Of a stretch of DNA of 64,000 bases, positions 45,213 to 57,166 are shown one piece after another (position 1 is the stretch's first letter; every line of letters begins with the position of its first letter). A program made the position numbers and the translations under genes. The notes beneath the pieces were generated by a model. It had not been told where the DNA came from. It ran no database searches and saw only the letters and a program-made list of their open reading frames with translations. This stretch comes from Sphaerosporella brunnea (taxonomy: Eukaryota > Ascomycota > Pezizomycetes > Pezizales > Pyronemataceae): NCBI GenBank assembly GCA_008704415.1, contig VXIS01000181.1, forward strand, positions 31,298 to 95,297, given 5' to 3'.

Positions 45213-47696
45213 TGTGAACTACATTATCTCTTTTGGGCGGTTCTTTTTTTTCTGCGCTTTTTTTTTTTCAGGGGCGGGGGCAATCCAAAAAACGCTGTGT
45301 CCATCGTCCTTGACGGTTCTTCGTGGTGTTTTATGCCGGCAAGCCATAACCGATCAATAATCACGTCATTCCATGTCCCCAGCGAGAAATTGCTTCTCGA
45401 TGCTCGACCAACTACAGTATATTTCCCAAGAATTTTGAGGCCTTAGTTAGAATTCATGCAAACCACACGCGAGCTTTTTTATAGCATCGCTCTGCCCTTC
45501 TACCAGAAATGGTGCAAAATTATCCTGTTGGCACCAATAACGTTTTGTAGAAAGGCGAACTGAGATTCTATCCAACACAGCTCGAGACTGAGTCAACTAC
45601 GGTGGAATTAGGAAGAAAGTGCATCACCCGACGACCTTGATTTGGTTTTCCGTGAAATAGGCTAGCATTACCAAGCATCTCAAGCATTTTCTCCCGTTTG
45701 CTTCAGTTATCCAGGCTCTACCATCTTTCCCTGGCTAAGCCTAGCCGCTCCACTCCTTCTAACTTGAACGCGTGTTGATGAATAACTTCGAGCAACTAAC
45801 ACATCATGCTTCCCTCTCTGATCGAGCGTTTTGATGCTTCCATACCCCACCGAGGATTACGGCGACGTTACCATTGATTTAATCGTTTGCTTTTTCAATC
45901 GGACATGTACTGAAACTAATGGAATACCCAAGTTTTTCTGCTCATTTCAGGTTCAATGTTACGGCTTTACTGCGGGATGGAACATAGCCCTCACGATACC
46001 ATGCTTAACTAGGCTGAGCGGACAGAGAGCCGTGTTAACTGCAGTCCACGTTTTTGGAAAGTGCAAAATTGGTGCTAGTACCCCGTGCCTGGCGCCTTTC
46101 CTCCACTTCCAGCAACTGCTCGACAGGTTGGTTGACAGTCCGTTTCAGCATCTTCGTTGCCTTTTTTTTTTTTTGAGGTTCACCCAGTTCGAGCGCTGCA
46201 CGCATTTGAACAACAACGGACCTATACCTCAATTTGGTCCGTAAAGATACTGCTGCTGAGACGAGAATATGGGATTAACCGGATATCCTCAACCACCTGC
46301 AACTCTCGACACTGGGCGCTATCAGTAGATTTAAGTGGTGATTCGTCATCATATCTATCATATCTGTAATAAAGCACACGGGGGGGGGGGGTGCTATTAC
46401 TAAACTAAAAGGTACTTTGATGGCCTTCATAAGCAAATCTGTGATTGACTATCCCTCCAATTCGCAATGTCACAATACGGGTAATTCACTGACGATCCGG
46501 CGATCGGCTGTCTCCCGTAGAAGAACCCGCCTGAAGACAAACAAACCTACGACGCCTCGCAAGATTGAGAGAGGGATTGACATAGCGATTGACGGAGATT
46601 GAGAGATCTGGACCGGGGACAAACAAAGCTTCAACCAATCTATTCATTGAGGGCGGTAGATGCTGGTGACACGAACTTAGACACCTCACCCCTTTCCCTC
46701 TCGCCTCAACTTTCTCCTCTGCACCACCGCCCAGCTCCTTATCCGTCTTATCCACAACAATGTTATCATCTGAGACCCTTGTGGTCCTCGCCGGTTCATC
46801 GTTTGATGAGTCTCTGGCCTGTTCGTTCGCCGCTTTCATCAAGTACTTCTCCGAGGACACCAAATGCAACCTTCGCGCATTCAGCTGCATCAGTCTACAT
46901 CTTTTCTTTGAGCACGGACCATTACTGCATGGCGTGGAAGGAATGGGCTAGGGACGTTTCGGTGCTGGTCCAGCTGGGAGCGGAACCACAGGGGGCCATT
47001 CTACCAGTTCGTCCACCAAAAGGACTTGAAAGACCGAGTCCTTCGATGGCCCAGAGTTGACGATTAGCCGACGATTGCCAACCTTGTCTTCTGCGGCCAC
47101 GGCCATCCCGGAAGCAGCGCCCTCCCCATGGGCGACACAACCTCAGCAACGCTGAGGCCGCCATGCCTCATCGAGAACGGTGCTCTGAGTGAATAATCGG
47201 GCAGAGAGCTACATGTAACAGAAAACGGCTTAACCGGCGAGGATGCATACCGCCAAACCCTAACGCCCACTTGGGCTTTCCAACGAACATAATGCGCCGA
47301 AATCAATACTGTCTGCTTCGGTTTCGGTGAGTCAGCTTGTGGAGTGAGAGTTCCGGTTGCGAGATTTCGATGGCGCGCGCTAGAGAATCAGCAAGGATGT
47401 TTTGTTCCCTCCAAAGAGGAGTGCTGCCTGAGGACATTTCGATTGGATCGTATGGCTGAAGAGCCATGGAGTCCAGGCGGTATTGAACTACTCGTTGGAT
47501 TCAAAAAGATCGGGACAGCACTAAACTAGAATGGGTAACCACCCACGGGAGCCCCCGATTTCTTTTTATTCCAACCTTTCCTTTTTTATTCGGGGAACGC
47601 TCCCTTTAATTGGTTTGCTTCGTGCCTCCATATTAATCTCTAGCATCATCTCTTTTTTCTGAGCCTATATTCAATATTTTTGAAGAAACTTTGGGG
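45213..47696. other. Accessory spacer, no firm gene
   Basis: Open frames at 45831-46244, 46599-47060 and 46760-46951 have fragments that look like protein (for example HYCMAWKEWARDVSVLVQLG) but no start, splice or family support; they may be gene relics. A 12-G run lies at 46380-46391. A 31-base stretch at 47495-47525 recurs inverted at 47971-48001. Confidence 0.35.
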
Positions 47697-47897
47697 TAAA
47701 GTCCCTGACCACTTGATATCAGTAGATAGTGGATGATGAGATAAGATAAGAGATATGCTTAAAGCGGTAAGGTTCGTATGTCGAGTGATGAATTGTGAGC
47801 GGCCGGGCGCGCGACCTTACCGCTTTAGTCATATCTCTTGTCTTATCTCATCATCCACTATCTACTGATATCCACTATCAAGTGGTCAGGGACTTTA
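47697..47897. mobile_element. TA-flanked palindromic MITE, 201 bp
   Basis: Arms of about 78 and 85 bases are inverted copies with few changes. The left begins TA AAGTCCCTGACCACTTGATA and the right ends with the complement, GGGACTT TA. The right arm has a 7-base insertion. The loop of about 40 bases is GC-rich (gcggccgggcgcgcg). TA at both ends fits a Tc1/mariner-type target duplication. No coding sequence. Confidence 0.75.
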
Positions 47898-48348
47898 GTT
47901 ATTGATTTTTCTTTGCGAGGCTATGGTTGTCGCCGTGGTTTTTTTGGCACGGCGCAGTTACCCGGTCTATTTTAGCGCTGTACCGATCTTTTTGAATCCA
48001 ATTGCTTGCTTCACTGAAAATCACTCGAACATGATTAGCACGACCATGAGGGCCAACCAACACATGTCCGTGCCACCGCACGTGGTGGTCCTTGCCAACG
48101 CGCAGATTGTCAAAGGCATGCTCAGTACCTCACGCTTGCTTCCAATGCGATTAAAACAAACTTGTTTCATTGCATAGCACTCGGTCAGGCCAAGCTATTC
48201 CTGTCTCTCGCCGGTCCTACCAAATGCGGCCGATCATGAGATCGTTGTGGAGTGCGGGGATCATAATCGCGCCCCCGCCTCCTCAACACATAGCCATCGA
48301 ACGGCATATCTACATCTACAAAACCACCAGCGCCATCTTGTCGAAGAT

Positions 48349-50420
48349 ATGGAGCCAAAGTCACAATACCATCACTTCATCCCGAGATTCGTTCTCAGGG
48401 ATTTCGCGGTGGGGACACCGATGTACGTATGCGTTCTGGCCGTGGGGCAGTGCTTATGGGCCGATACAGAGATGAGAACCAGAAAAAGGCGAAGGCACAA
48501 AAACGAAGGAAGAATAAGAAGAAGAAGAAGCAGACAAAGGCTAGTCCATCGGGGGCTGGTTCATCCTCGGTGCCACCGGACGACAGCCTCCTTGATGTAG
48601 TGGACCAGTTAAAGGCGGTGGACCTCGGAGAAAGCGGGGATGATAACAGCGCTCCTGACGACAGAAGCAATCTGGAGCCGATTCCGGATACGAAGGGAAA
48701 GGGAAAGCAGGTTCACATCGGGAACGATCTGGGACAATCCCTTAAGACGTAAAGTGTCCGTCTAGCTGAACGAAAATTGCTGCTAACCCTCACATGAAAC
48801 AGAGCCTCTCCTCGGTCTCAAAAACAACCAACACACACAGGGAATCAGCCGAACCACGATGATCCCAAGAATCCCCTCATAAAGCTCTACAACTTGGAAA
48901 CTGGGCTTTTGGAGGAACATCGCGTAGCCCGGGCCTATGGCAATCAGGACATGTACCGAGACCTCGACGCCTCCGACGCCAACCACGTGGAGAAAAAATT
49001 AGCTGTGTTAGAGCAAGCTGCATCGCAAGTTGTTCGACGCATCAAAGAAGCCCAAAAAGCTGGGACAATGACCATAGACCTTGTTCGTGCAGACCTCAAC
49101 TGCCTTCGCAAGTTTCTCTTCGTCATGAAGTACCGCAACAGCTTGCTCTGGAAGAAATACAGCATTAGCATGGAGGAATATGACGCAATTGACAAGCCAC
49201 AGTTGCAGCTCTTCATGAAGAGCTGCGGGTTCACTAAACCCGCGCAGGTCTGGTTACATACGCTCAAAACTATATTGGACACTCCCATTGATGCACGCGG
49301 TGACTGGAAGCGGGTTTTGTTGGGGAAAGCCTTCGAGCCCGACGCCCTATGGTTTTTCCTCCACATGACCGAATCATATCTTGCGCTCTGTCAGCCTGAT
49401 CATCCTGACGACGAGTTCGTCATCACAGAAAATGGTTTCGGCATCAACGAAGGCCCAACTTCCGAAACCGTAGCCCTGGATCCTGAAACCGGCGTTGCCA
49501 CTTCGAAATATGGAGCATATACGGAGTACCATAAGATTGCGCCTTTGTCACCTAGGTTGCTCCTCGTCCTTCGCTCAAACTTCCTTCGAAAGGGCAATGA
49601 ACATCTGCTCAGGGAAATACGCGCTGGCCCAGCGGTCGCCAACACACCCTCGCTATTCGAAGACCTGGAGCTAACACCTGCAGTACCCTGTTATGTGGTG
49701 CAGGCGGCAGAAACATTTGAAGCCAAGGACGAGCATGTGTTCACCTTCAAGATCCAAAAGATCTCCCGCGAGTATACGGATCTTTTCAATGCGATGATGT
49801 TCGAGGAGGCCCGTGACTCCATAACATGGGCTTCTGACAAAGCAACGCAAAGAAGTCTGAAAACCTTTCTGGAACACCCGAAATTTCAGCATCCTTCTAG
49901 TTACCTCACCCACAAACGTGAGGCGAAGAGCCGCCTTCTTGGCCTGTTAGAAGGTTCTGAACCTAAGATTCCGGCGCGGCCGCCTGGAAATCCGTTTGAG
50001 AGGGTTGCGGAGGAATTTGCCACCAAACCGGAGCTTCGGGTGTACTTCAAGCTGGGTAAGGAATCTCAAATAATTCCGATACAAGTTCGGGCGCTTACTG
50101 TCTTTTAAATAGGAGGAAAACCAAGTACGGTGATGTTTGACATAAGACGAGCGAGCGAACTTTCTCATCAACGACGTGAATCAGCCGACAGAGCCCCACA
50201 AGGTCCTCAGCATGTCGAAGCCCGCAACGCAGGTCTTCGGCGTGAAATGCTCGAGTTCTCACAGCAACCCAGTCCGGTGATTTATCTGCACATAAAAATG
50301 TGGCGTGCAAATGCCAATGTCGCAAGGGAAAAGCTTACAGGCCAAGCACCCCAAGTGGACGACAAGCTAGCCGATTTACTTGGCCCAGGCCCGGAGGATC
50401 TCGTTGGAAACCGTTTGTAG
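48349..50420 (+). CDS. DUF4238 family protein, 637 aa
   Basis: Four exons: 48349-48422, 48470-48748, 48803-50055 and 50113-50420. The total is 1914 nt, or 637 aa, phases consistent, introns 47, 54 and 57 nt. The start MEPKSQYHHFIPRFVLRDFA is the signature of DUF4238 (a His/Phe-rich block at the N-terminus), a family of unknown role common in fungi and bacteria. After the first splice comes a Lys-rich stretch (KRRKNKKKKKQTK, a possible nuclear signal) in an acidic/Ser linker. The conserved body follows: LIKLYNLETGLLEEHRV, LRKFLFVMKYRN and FLHMTESYLALC. The first intron (GTACGT...TACAG) was chosen because it is the only in-phase option. It is surrounded by mobile-element relics, which suits an accessory gene. 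It looks intact. Confidence 0.85.
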
Positions 50421-50780
50421 CCTCTCTTTTTCATCACCTAGCCATCGAGGTCCAGGACTGACAGAGAGGTAGTGGCATCGATCATAGATGAGAAACATAG
50501 ATCGCGACTAATGCTGGAAGCCTCTATGAAGGTTTTTTTTCGGGACATACACCGGCGGAGGATAACTCAGCTCCGCATGGGAAAAGAGCAATCAGCATCG
50601 TTAATGGTTCAGAATGAACGGGCTCTTTTCGCACAATGGGGTAGCGCCCCGTGTCCCCGCTTTGGAAGTGTTTTTGTTAACAGAGTATCTTTTCAGGTGG
50701 AATCAAAACCTCATGTATGGGATTCATCTGCCCCGCAGAACTGCTTGGTTGTCTCTGAACATAATCTCACTGGCTTGCAG
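50421..50780. other. Spacer or upstream exon of unknown gene
   Basis: An open frame (50472-50891) with segments such as KEQSASLMVQNERALFAQWG may be coding for an upstream exon, but no start or donor could be fixed. Confidence 0.3.
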
Positions 50781-51067
50781 ATTTCCTGGAGAACTCGGAG
50801 TTTTATTCCGACATCGGTAAAAAGATCATGGACCCACGCCGGAGTAAGAAAACGGATGCAGACATGGATGACTTATTCTCGGACGACCTGATCCAGCGCA
50901 TACAGCTGAAAATGGTGGGGTTTATAGAGGCGGTTTTCCTCACGGCGAACAACAGTTCGGAAGAACGACAATGGCTGAATGAGCTTCTCTGGGATGCTCT
51001 TTATTGGTGGCCGGAAGGAGTCATGCCATTGCTAGATGAAATGGGCAAGAATTGTGCTGTCATGTGA
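50781..51067 (+). CDS. Exon-like frame of unknown protein
   Basis: After a good acceptor (ctcactggcttgcag) the frame reads FLENSEFYSDIGKKIMDPRR, KKTDADMDDLFSDDLIQRIQ, LNELLWDALYWWPEGVMPLL and ends at TGA. Composition and codon use look coding, with helix-like amphipathic stretches, but no family is recognised and the 5' part is unresolved. It might be the last exon of a short gene downstream of the DUF4238 gene, or a remnant. Confidence 0.35.
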
Positions 51068-52944
51068 GAAGGAGATGTATCTAGGATCGTGGAAAATGCT
51101 AGGATATGCTATTATGCTTTACCAGGGCCCTTATCGTCGAGGCTATGTGCTTCGTGATACATACTTATTGTGGCTGATCTACATACCTGTACTCATACAA
51201 GGCGACGCGGTATCTATGGAGTGCATTTTCAACGCCTGCTCTTCAGCTTATACAAGCAGCTGAAAGACCGGATGGCAGTTCCCTGGGATCTAAGTGCGTA
51301 GAACTTGAGCAGCCAAATTTTGACAAACCAGATTCTCTTTTCGAATCTTTCGAAGGTGATAATCTGTGTAAGGCCCACTGGAAATCATTCTGGTATGTGT
51401 CGGTAAATCGAGAGAGTCTTTCATGTGAGTTGCGCGCTTGACTCCGGCAGTGAGCGGTGCCACATAGTCACTGTGTTTGAGCAGCGATCGGTCCGTCCTA
51501 TGGCTACTAGATTCATGTTCCATCACGCGCGTCCTCGCCTCGGTCCCATCATCGTCGATCAAACCCGCTCTGACGACCTTTCCTGGCATTCTTAGATACA
51601 AGTACATGCATCCTCGAGTCGTTCTCTATCATGCCCGCTGGTCTCCAGTACCCGTGATCATGTCCACACCGTGACCGATTTTGACCGATGTTCAAGACTA
51701 CACATTGGCACACAGGGAGTTGATATCGCTGCGTTATATCCACCGATCCCGCTAGTAATGCATAGGTGAAGCTCCTGCATGTGTACCGAGAGCTTTGGGA
51801 TACCTTTTTTTTTTTTTCGTGACCAATGCTTGACCTTCAGGAATAACGCGGATATGGTTCAACAGGCTTACAGAAGTCCAATATCACTCGAGGCAAGCAC
51901 ACACACCGTTGAAAGTACATATATAGAGTCTTTTGGCGCCGCATGAGCAGCCCGCAGTGCCTATGAAATGACCAAATACTGCCATCTATGCCGACATAAC
52001 AAAGCAGTCAGAGTCGGTTGAAGGTCTTCGCTGTGAAGACCGGTAAGACTTCAAGCGGAAAGCTCTAGACTCTCATAGAATTGTGCTTACAAGTGAGCAG
52101 CCTTACTAGACTGCAACGCAGCTTATCGCCTGACTATCTAGGTGGGATCGACGTATGTACAACGATGTACACGCATATACGTGCGTGTACTTGATCATTT
52201 AGGACCAGAGACTGGCACGTATGGGAAATCAGCGGGCATGATAGGGAACGAGGCCAGGATGCCCGTACTTTTGTCGACGAACACTGGCACGCTATTTTAC
52301 GGACCGAGTGATGAATCAATCATAAAGGCCATGATGGAATCGAGTGATCATGGTTGCTGCCCGCCGAAAAAAGGAAATAAAAATCGCTGCTCAAACACAA
52401 CGACTGTGTGAGCGCTAGAGAAAGCGATGGCGATATGTACACTGGTGTCTGTTCACAAGGTGCGATTTCCTAGAGCCGGGCGGCATCCCAGCAGGCTACT
52501 ATCCGATTAGATAGGGGCGACGTCCTTCGCCCAGTATCTAGGTAGATTGTGAATTGGCACGGATGAGGTGGTGAATGACGTTGCTCGTAATGTGGGGCTT
52601 AGGGTTTGTCGAAGGTGTCTAGATTTACGCGGTTGCCATAGCTAAGGGAAGAAGGAGTCCTGCTATGAAAGTCCTCGAGCCACACAGAACCTGTCGATGA
52701 ATTTACCCAGTTGTTGCTTTTTCTTAACTGGCTTTTGACACGCCCGGCGAATTGATCAGAGCCTGCTAATCAGTAGACCGGGAGCTATGGCGCACTCAAC
52801 ATATTAGTTTCGAAAGTTCCAATTTCTCAAGGTGAAACAACTATGATCCCTGGAAGAAGCTCTGGTGAATATTGACAATTTCTGGCTTAGTTCAGCTCGC
52901 ACAATACTAGTCTCAAAGGTGTAAAGAGTCTCAAATCATCACCC
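51068..52944. other. Spacer, no gene seen
   Basis: About 1.9 kb with many stops in every frame. No repeat boundaries could be defined. Confidence 0.4.
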
Positions 52945-53000
52945 GCTCTGGTGGCTTAGCGGTAAAGCGCTTCACTAGTCCCCGGTTCAAGTCCGGAGCT
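52945..53000 (+). pseudogene. tRNA-Thr pseudogene with two internal deletions
   Basis: The first 35 bases are identical to the tRNA-Thr genes up to the anticodon (CTAGT). Then 11 bases are missing (3' side of anticodon loop and stem, most of the variable loop), the sequence resumes at CCCCGGTTCAAGTCC, and five more bases are missing before GGAGCT. Length is 56 instead of 72. The 3' flank (ttgtcaac) resembles that of the copy at 45141 (ttgtgaac), so this copy derives from that gene plus flank. The A and B boxes remain. Confidence 0.9.
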
Positions 53001-55481
53001 TGTCAACCGTTAATCGTTCAAGGCCTTTTGTGGTTTCACGCTTGACCGATTCTTTTTAACGGTTACCCCTTAATTTTGGCTTCTGGTCCATCACACAAGA
53101 CTGAGGCTCATCGCTCGCCGGCGCCACAGTACACAAACGAGTCTATTGTCTGTCTGGTGATACATGCAAAAGTCGGTGTGATATGAACAGTTTTTAAAGA
53201 CCTGATCCCAAAAGTTCCATTCTGTCGAAAAAAGGCCGAATATTGGTCAATCGTGATCTTGCCCTACTGTTCGTAGTACAGCGACGGTCATAGCACCATG
53301 AAAACACGGCCACCAAAAACGTCTCCCATTCAGAACCCGTCGAAAACAAATCAACGACAAAGCATTTTTTTTTCAACAAGCGAAACCGCAAAATTCTCGA
53401 GCGAGAATTCCCCTTCTATTTACTTTGAGCTGGTGCGGTATTCTTGTTGTGATGAGATGAAGTACGGCGTGGATAGGTTCGTTTTGCGCTCTTTGTGCCA
53501 TCTTCACCAACGTAGCTTAGGTTTCACCTCATCCACGGGTGGAGCGGAAGGAAGATATTCTGGCGGTACGCCACCACAACCTCATGTTCAGGTCCATATT
53601 TATAGATAAGCAACCAAAAGTTAATAAAGCGAGTGATTTATTGTGAAGCTGCCACCACTGTCAGCCCACCATCAGAACGTCCCTTCAAGTTTACCCTTTC
53701 ACCCAACTCGATAACAACGCTCCATCTGCAAGCCGAGCTTTTATGAGGCCTAAAAAGCCTAGGCTGAGCTTCTATAAAAGCCCGACAGCCAACAGCCGCG
53801 GGCCGGCGGCTATTGACAACACTTGGTTTTCCCCCAGGGCCCTTCTGCAGTCTTTTCAAGCTGGAAGCCTGGCACCTTACACTCATTCATAATTGCGATC
53901 CTAGTCATCCTAGTATACTCTTGTCTGGCCTACATTATACTTCAGAAAGGCTCGGAGTCGATGTGTTGCTGCCAGTGGCTGATCGATATGCCAGAATGTG
54001 TATCTAGATACTGGAGAAGTCCAAGATCCATGAATTATTTTCCCAAAATTGTGGCTTGCGAGGTGTTCTCAGACACCATCAACGCCGATCGCAACGAAAC
54101 CACGATGGACACAGCTCTTTTGGCTCTTTTCTTCCCGTTTGGATCCGCTGGTGAGTTCATCAGCTTTTGATTTCGAAAATACCGATGAAAGCTACAGGAG
54201 CTACAAGATCGAGATCTACGGCGACCAGTTCCCCAGCCTATTTAAACCACAACTACCTACTAACGATGTTCTCTAAATGGAGAATCACGACCCTGTGATT
54301 CGCCTTCCCTCCCTCGATTTTTGCGTGTGCGTGCAACAATCGCGCATATGTTACAGGTATTCTTTCTGAAATCGATGAGGGATTGAGATTTCGTGAAGAG
54401 CTCTGCTCATTGGCTCCGGATGGAAGCACAGATGTATAGATCTAGGATTTGGCGAGGCGTTGATGAAAGGTTTCAGTTGGCGTTGAGTCGCAGTTGACTG
54501 TCTGTTGCAGGAACCCTCGCCAATGCCTTTCAACAGACAAATACACAGTGAGATCAAGTCTATGTGGTACAGTTTTCTGCTGTTGGGCGGCATTTTTCTG
54601 CCTTCAACTTTACAGGCCCGCAATAATATATCGCAGTACCAGACTCTCCTAGACCTCAGCGATAACCATCTAGCCCTCCGCCGGCGGTAGCCTCAAGCCA
54701 CCTGCGCGCACTGTATATATGTTCTATCCTGCCGAGCAAACTGTACAGCCGACCAACTAGCTGGCCAACCGAGCAAACAAATATTGATATTCAACAATAA
54801 CTCCAACGCCCTGTAATAGAGAATCGTACTGTTATATCCACTACTTCGAGATGTGGACCCCTGCAACCATGGTTATGAGGCCCATACGGGCTATTAATGG
54901 CCTCCGATTGTTCTAAGGATTTGGCAATACATCCGAAAGGAGTACCTACGGTAGCCCCACCTTTTGAGCCATCGGGTACGTGGTTGTGTTGCGTTTTTGT
55001 GGTGTTTTGGTCGATTGTTTGCTCGGCAGGATAGAACATATATATTGTGCTTACATAATCTCTAAAACCTTCGCTTCATCTCCTCCTATATACTCCGACT
55101 CGTGGTTTGCCTCCGGCGCTATGCTGCTCCTCCCAGTCTCAGTCTCCGGAGAGCTACTGGGGTCCGGAGCTTCCGTTGGGGGAGGTGGGTGGGAAAACAA
55201 TTAACTGAGGCGACGATCTTACCTCGGTACATACACCCGCGTCCGCAAATGTTCCTTGCATGAAAGGAATGCTAAAAACACAATTCTCAACACTTGGAGC
55301 ATGAATTAGTCCTAACATATGGTCGCGATGCCTCCATGCTCCGGAGAGCGATGTGCTGTGCGTCACGACAGGATAACGTTAACCATGGGTCGGCTATTTG
55401 TCCGATCGCTTATGGGGGGCTACGCGGCTGCATCGCGACGATGCCGAACTAGAGTGCTCTAGGTACGCCGGTGGCGCCTAA
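53001..55481. other. Repeat-relic spacer
   Basis: No gene is supported. About 53745-53826 is an hAT-like family end (cgggccggcggctattgaca then acact). Frames at 53823-54170 and 54049-54276 have no domain. Confidence 0.4.
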
Positions 55482-55900
55482 CTAGGCGATGATCTTCGAA
55501 CCGCTTGCGTTCCATGTACCTTCCATAACCATCGGTTCTCCAGTGCTGCAGCGCACCGTACCGCCCCATAGCAAAGGAAATACTAATCTCCCCTGCTGTG
55601 GTATCTTTCCACTCCTTGACTCGGCCAACACCCTATCCTGCTTCGCGGCAGCGTAGGCATTGGTGTTCTTGGCAATCATTTGGAACTCTTGATCGATAAA
55701 AAAAAGTTTGAAGAACGATAACGGGGGGTTGATGATCAGCCCTACTGAACTGCGGGGGTACGTACATAGATTGGGTAGGTTGGTGTGATTTGCAAGCCGC
55801 TCATGATCCGCCACCATTATCATCAAACTCGGGTTCCTCATCAAATCTCCTCATTCTCTCAGTCTCAGAAGCCCATTGGCCCGTCTTTACACGAACGTGC
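55482..55900 (-). pseudogene. piggyBac-like transposase remnant
   Basis: A minus-strand frame reads PLSFFKLFFIDQEFQMIAKN then TNAYAAAKQ, the typical first block of fungal piggyBac-type (DDE_Tnp_1_7) transposases, where the chain begins with FxLFFxxxxxxxIxxxTNxYA. The frame ends soon after (STGEPMVMEGTW) with no catalytic core. Upstream coding (RRFDEEPEFDDNGG) is in an overlapping different frame, so the copy is frameshifted and truncated. Confidence 0.45.
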
Positions 55901-56114
55901 GAGTTGCGCGAGCACCCGTGGCGTCGAAGATGTTCAAGTTGTGGCGTCTGGTGGTTGGATTGGTCTCCATCTACGGCAACACTCGGCCTACCCTCTTTCC
56001 TCATTTCCCTCCGATCCGCGATTTCTTTTTTCAAGGCAGAATACAAGTTAAGGTGCCGAGATACCCATCAAACCCTGCGTTTGAAACCGGCACTTAAAGT
56101 GCTTTGACACTCGG
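55901..56114. other. Spacer
   Basis: Nothing recognisable apart from an open frame continuing the piggyBac-like remnant. Confidence 0.35.
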
Positions 56115-57024
56115 CACGTGCCGGACTCCATGGATTCCTTTCGCTACTGTTTTGAGAACGGCAATTTCTCGACCCTAGCTCTGCTGATGTTCTGACTTCA
56201 GGGCGATGGGATCATTCTTTCCAGTCGCTCATTTTCTGGTTTCAGTTTTGGATGGAACGATCGAGAGGGAAAGCCCTGTTACAGATACAGTCCGAGTCCC
56301 TACCCGGTCAACGGCGACACCCAGGAACGAAACCGCTCGGCTTGGCTCTCCCCCTCTGTATTACACTGGCGGTCATATCGAAAACCCCAGTTTCTGGTCA
56401 GTGCTTCAGGAAAACCCGGATTTCGACCAGAGAGCCCTGGCTCCCGCATCCCTCATTTTTCGCTATATCTTAACCACCAGTGTACGTCGTGGCTCACGGT
56501 CACAATGAAGCGCCGCCAGGAGCGGTTTTGCTACGGGTAGGACTCTAGGTAGAACTGGTCCAGCACCATCTGGTCTCCATCATCTGCGGAAATATCCGAA
56601 AGGTAGGTTCCGTCCAGGATCTACAATTGCCAAAGAACATGCCCACGTGTGTGTGTGTAATCAGGTTTATTGTCCGCAGCCTATGAGGTATGTAGACTAT
56701 GGCAGACCCTCTGCTTATCCCCACCCATATCCTATCGGCCGCCTTATTGATCTCAGGCGTCAACTGTAGCCACTCTGCATACCAAAGGGGAAAAAAAAAT
56801 GAGTAGAGATAACAAAAGAAACGACAAGCCTTGACACACTAAACTGCCATGGCGGGGAGGCCGACCACCACCCCACGTGGTTTCCAATAGATTCGATATT
56901 CGTTCAAGATACTCTTTTCCAATCAAGCATCAATCTTCTGCACGTGTAAAAGGATACACCCACTTGAACCAACAAGAAGTCATCTTCAGGGGAAAAAAAA
57001 ATCTCGTGAGTCATGGATATATAA
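56115..57024 (+). promoter_or_regulatory. Phosphoesterase promoter with four CACGTG boxes
   Basis: CACGTG occurs at 56115-56120, 56644-56649, 56874-56879 and 56941-56946, and atatataag at about 57017-57024 looks like a TATA element about 145 bases before the ATG. CACGTG is the core site of PHO4/NUC-1-type bHLH factors that switch on phosphatase genes at low phosphate. Association with an acid phosphatase-like gene makes this plausible, but it is an inference. Confidence 0.5.
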
Positions 57025-57166
57025 GTGGTGAGCCCTTTTTCGTTCGTTTGACGATATCTGAGCTTGAAGAGACCTTTTCCGTTCTCTTGACGGATCATTT
57101 GTCTCCGACTACCTTTGGGTCTTCTTTTGCCCTTTTCCTGTCGACTGTGTCCATCCGGAATCCAGA

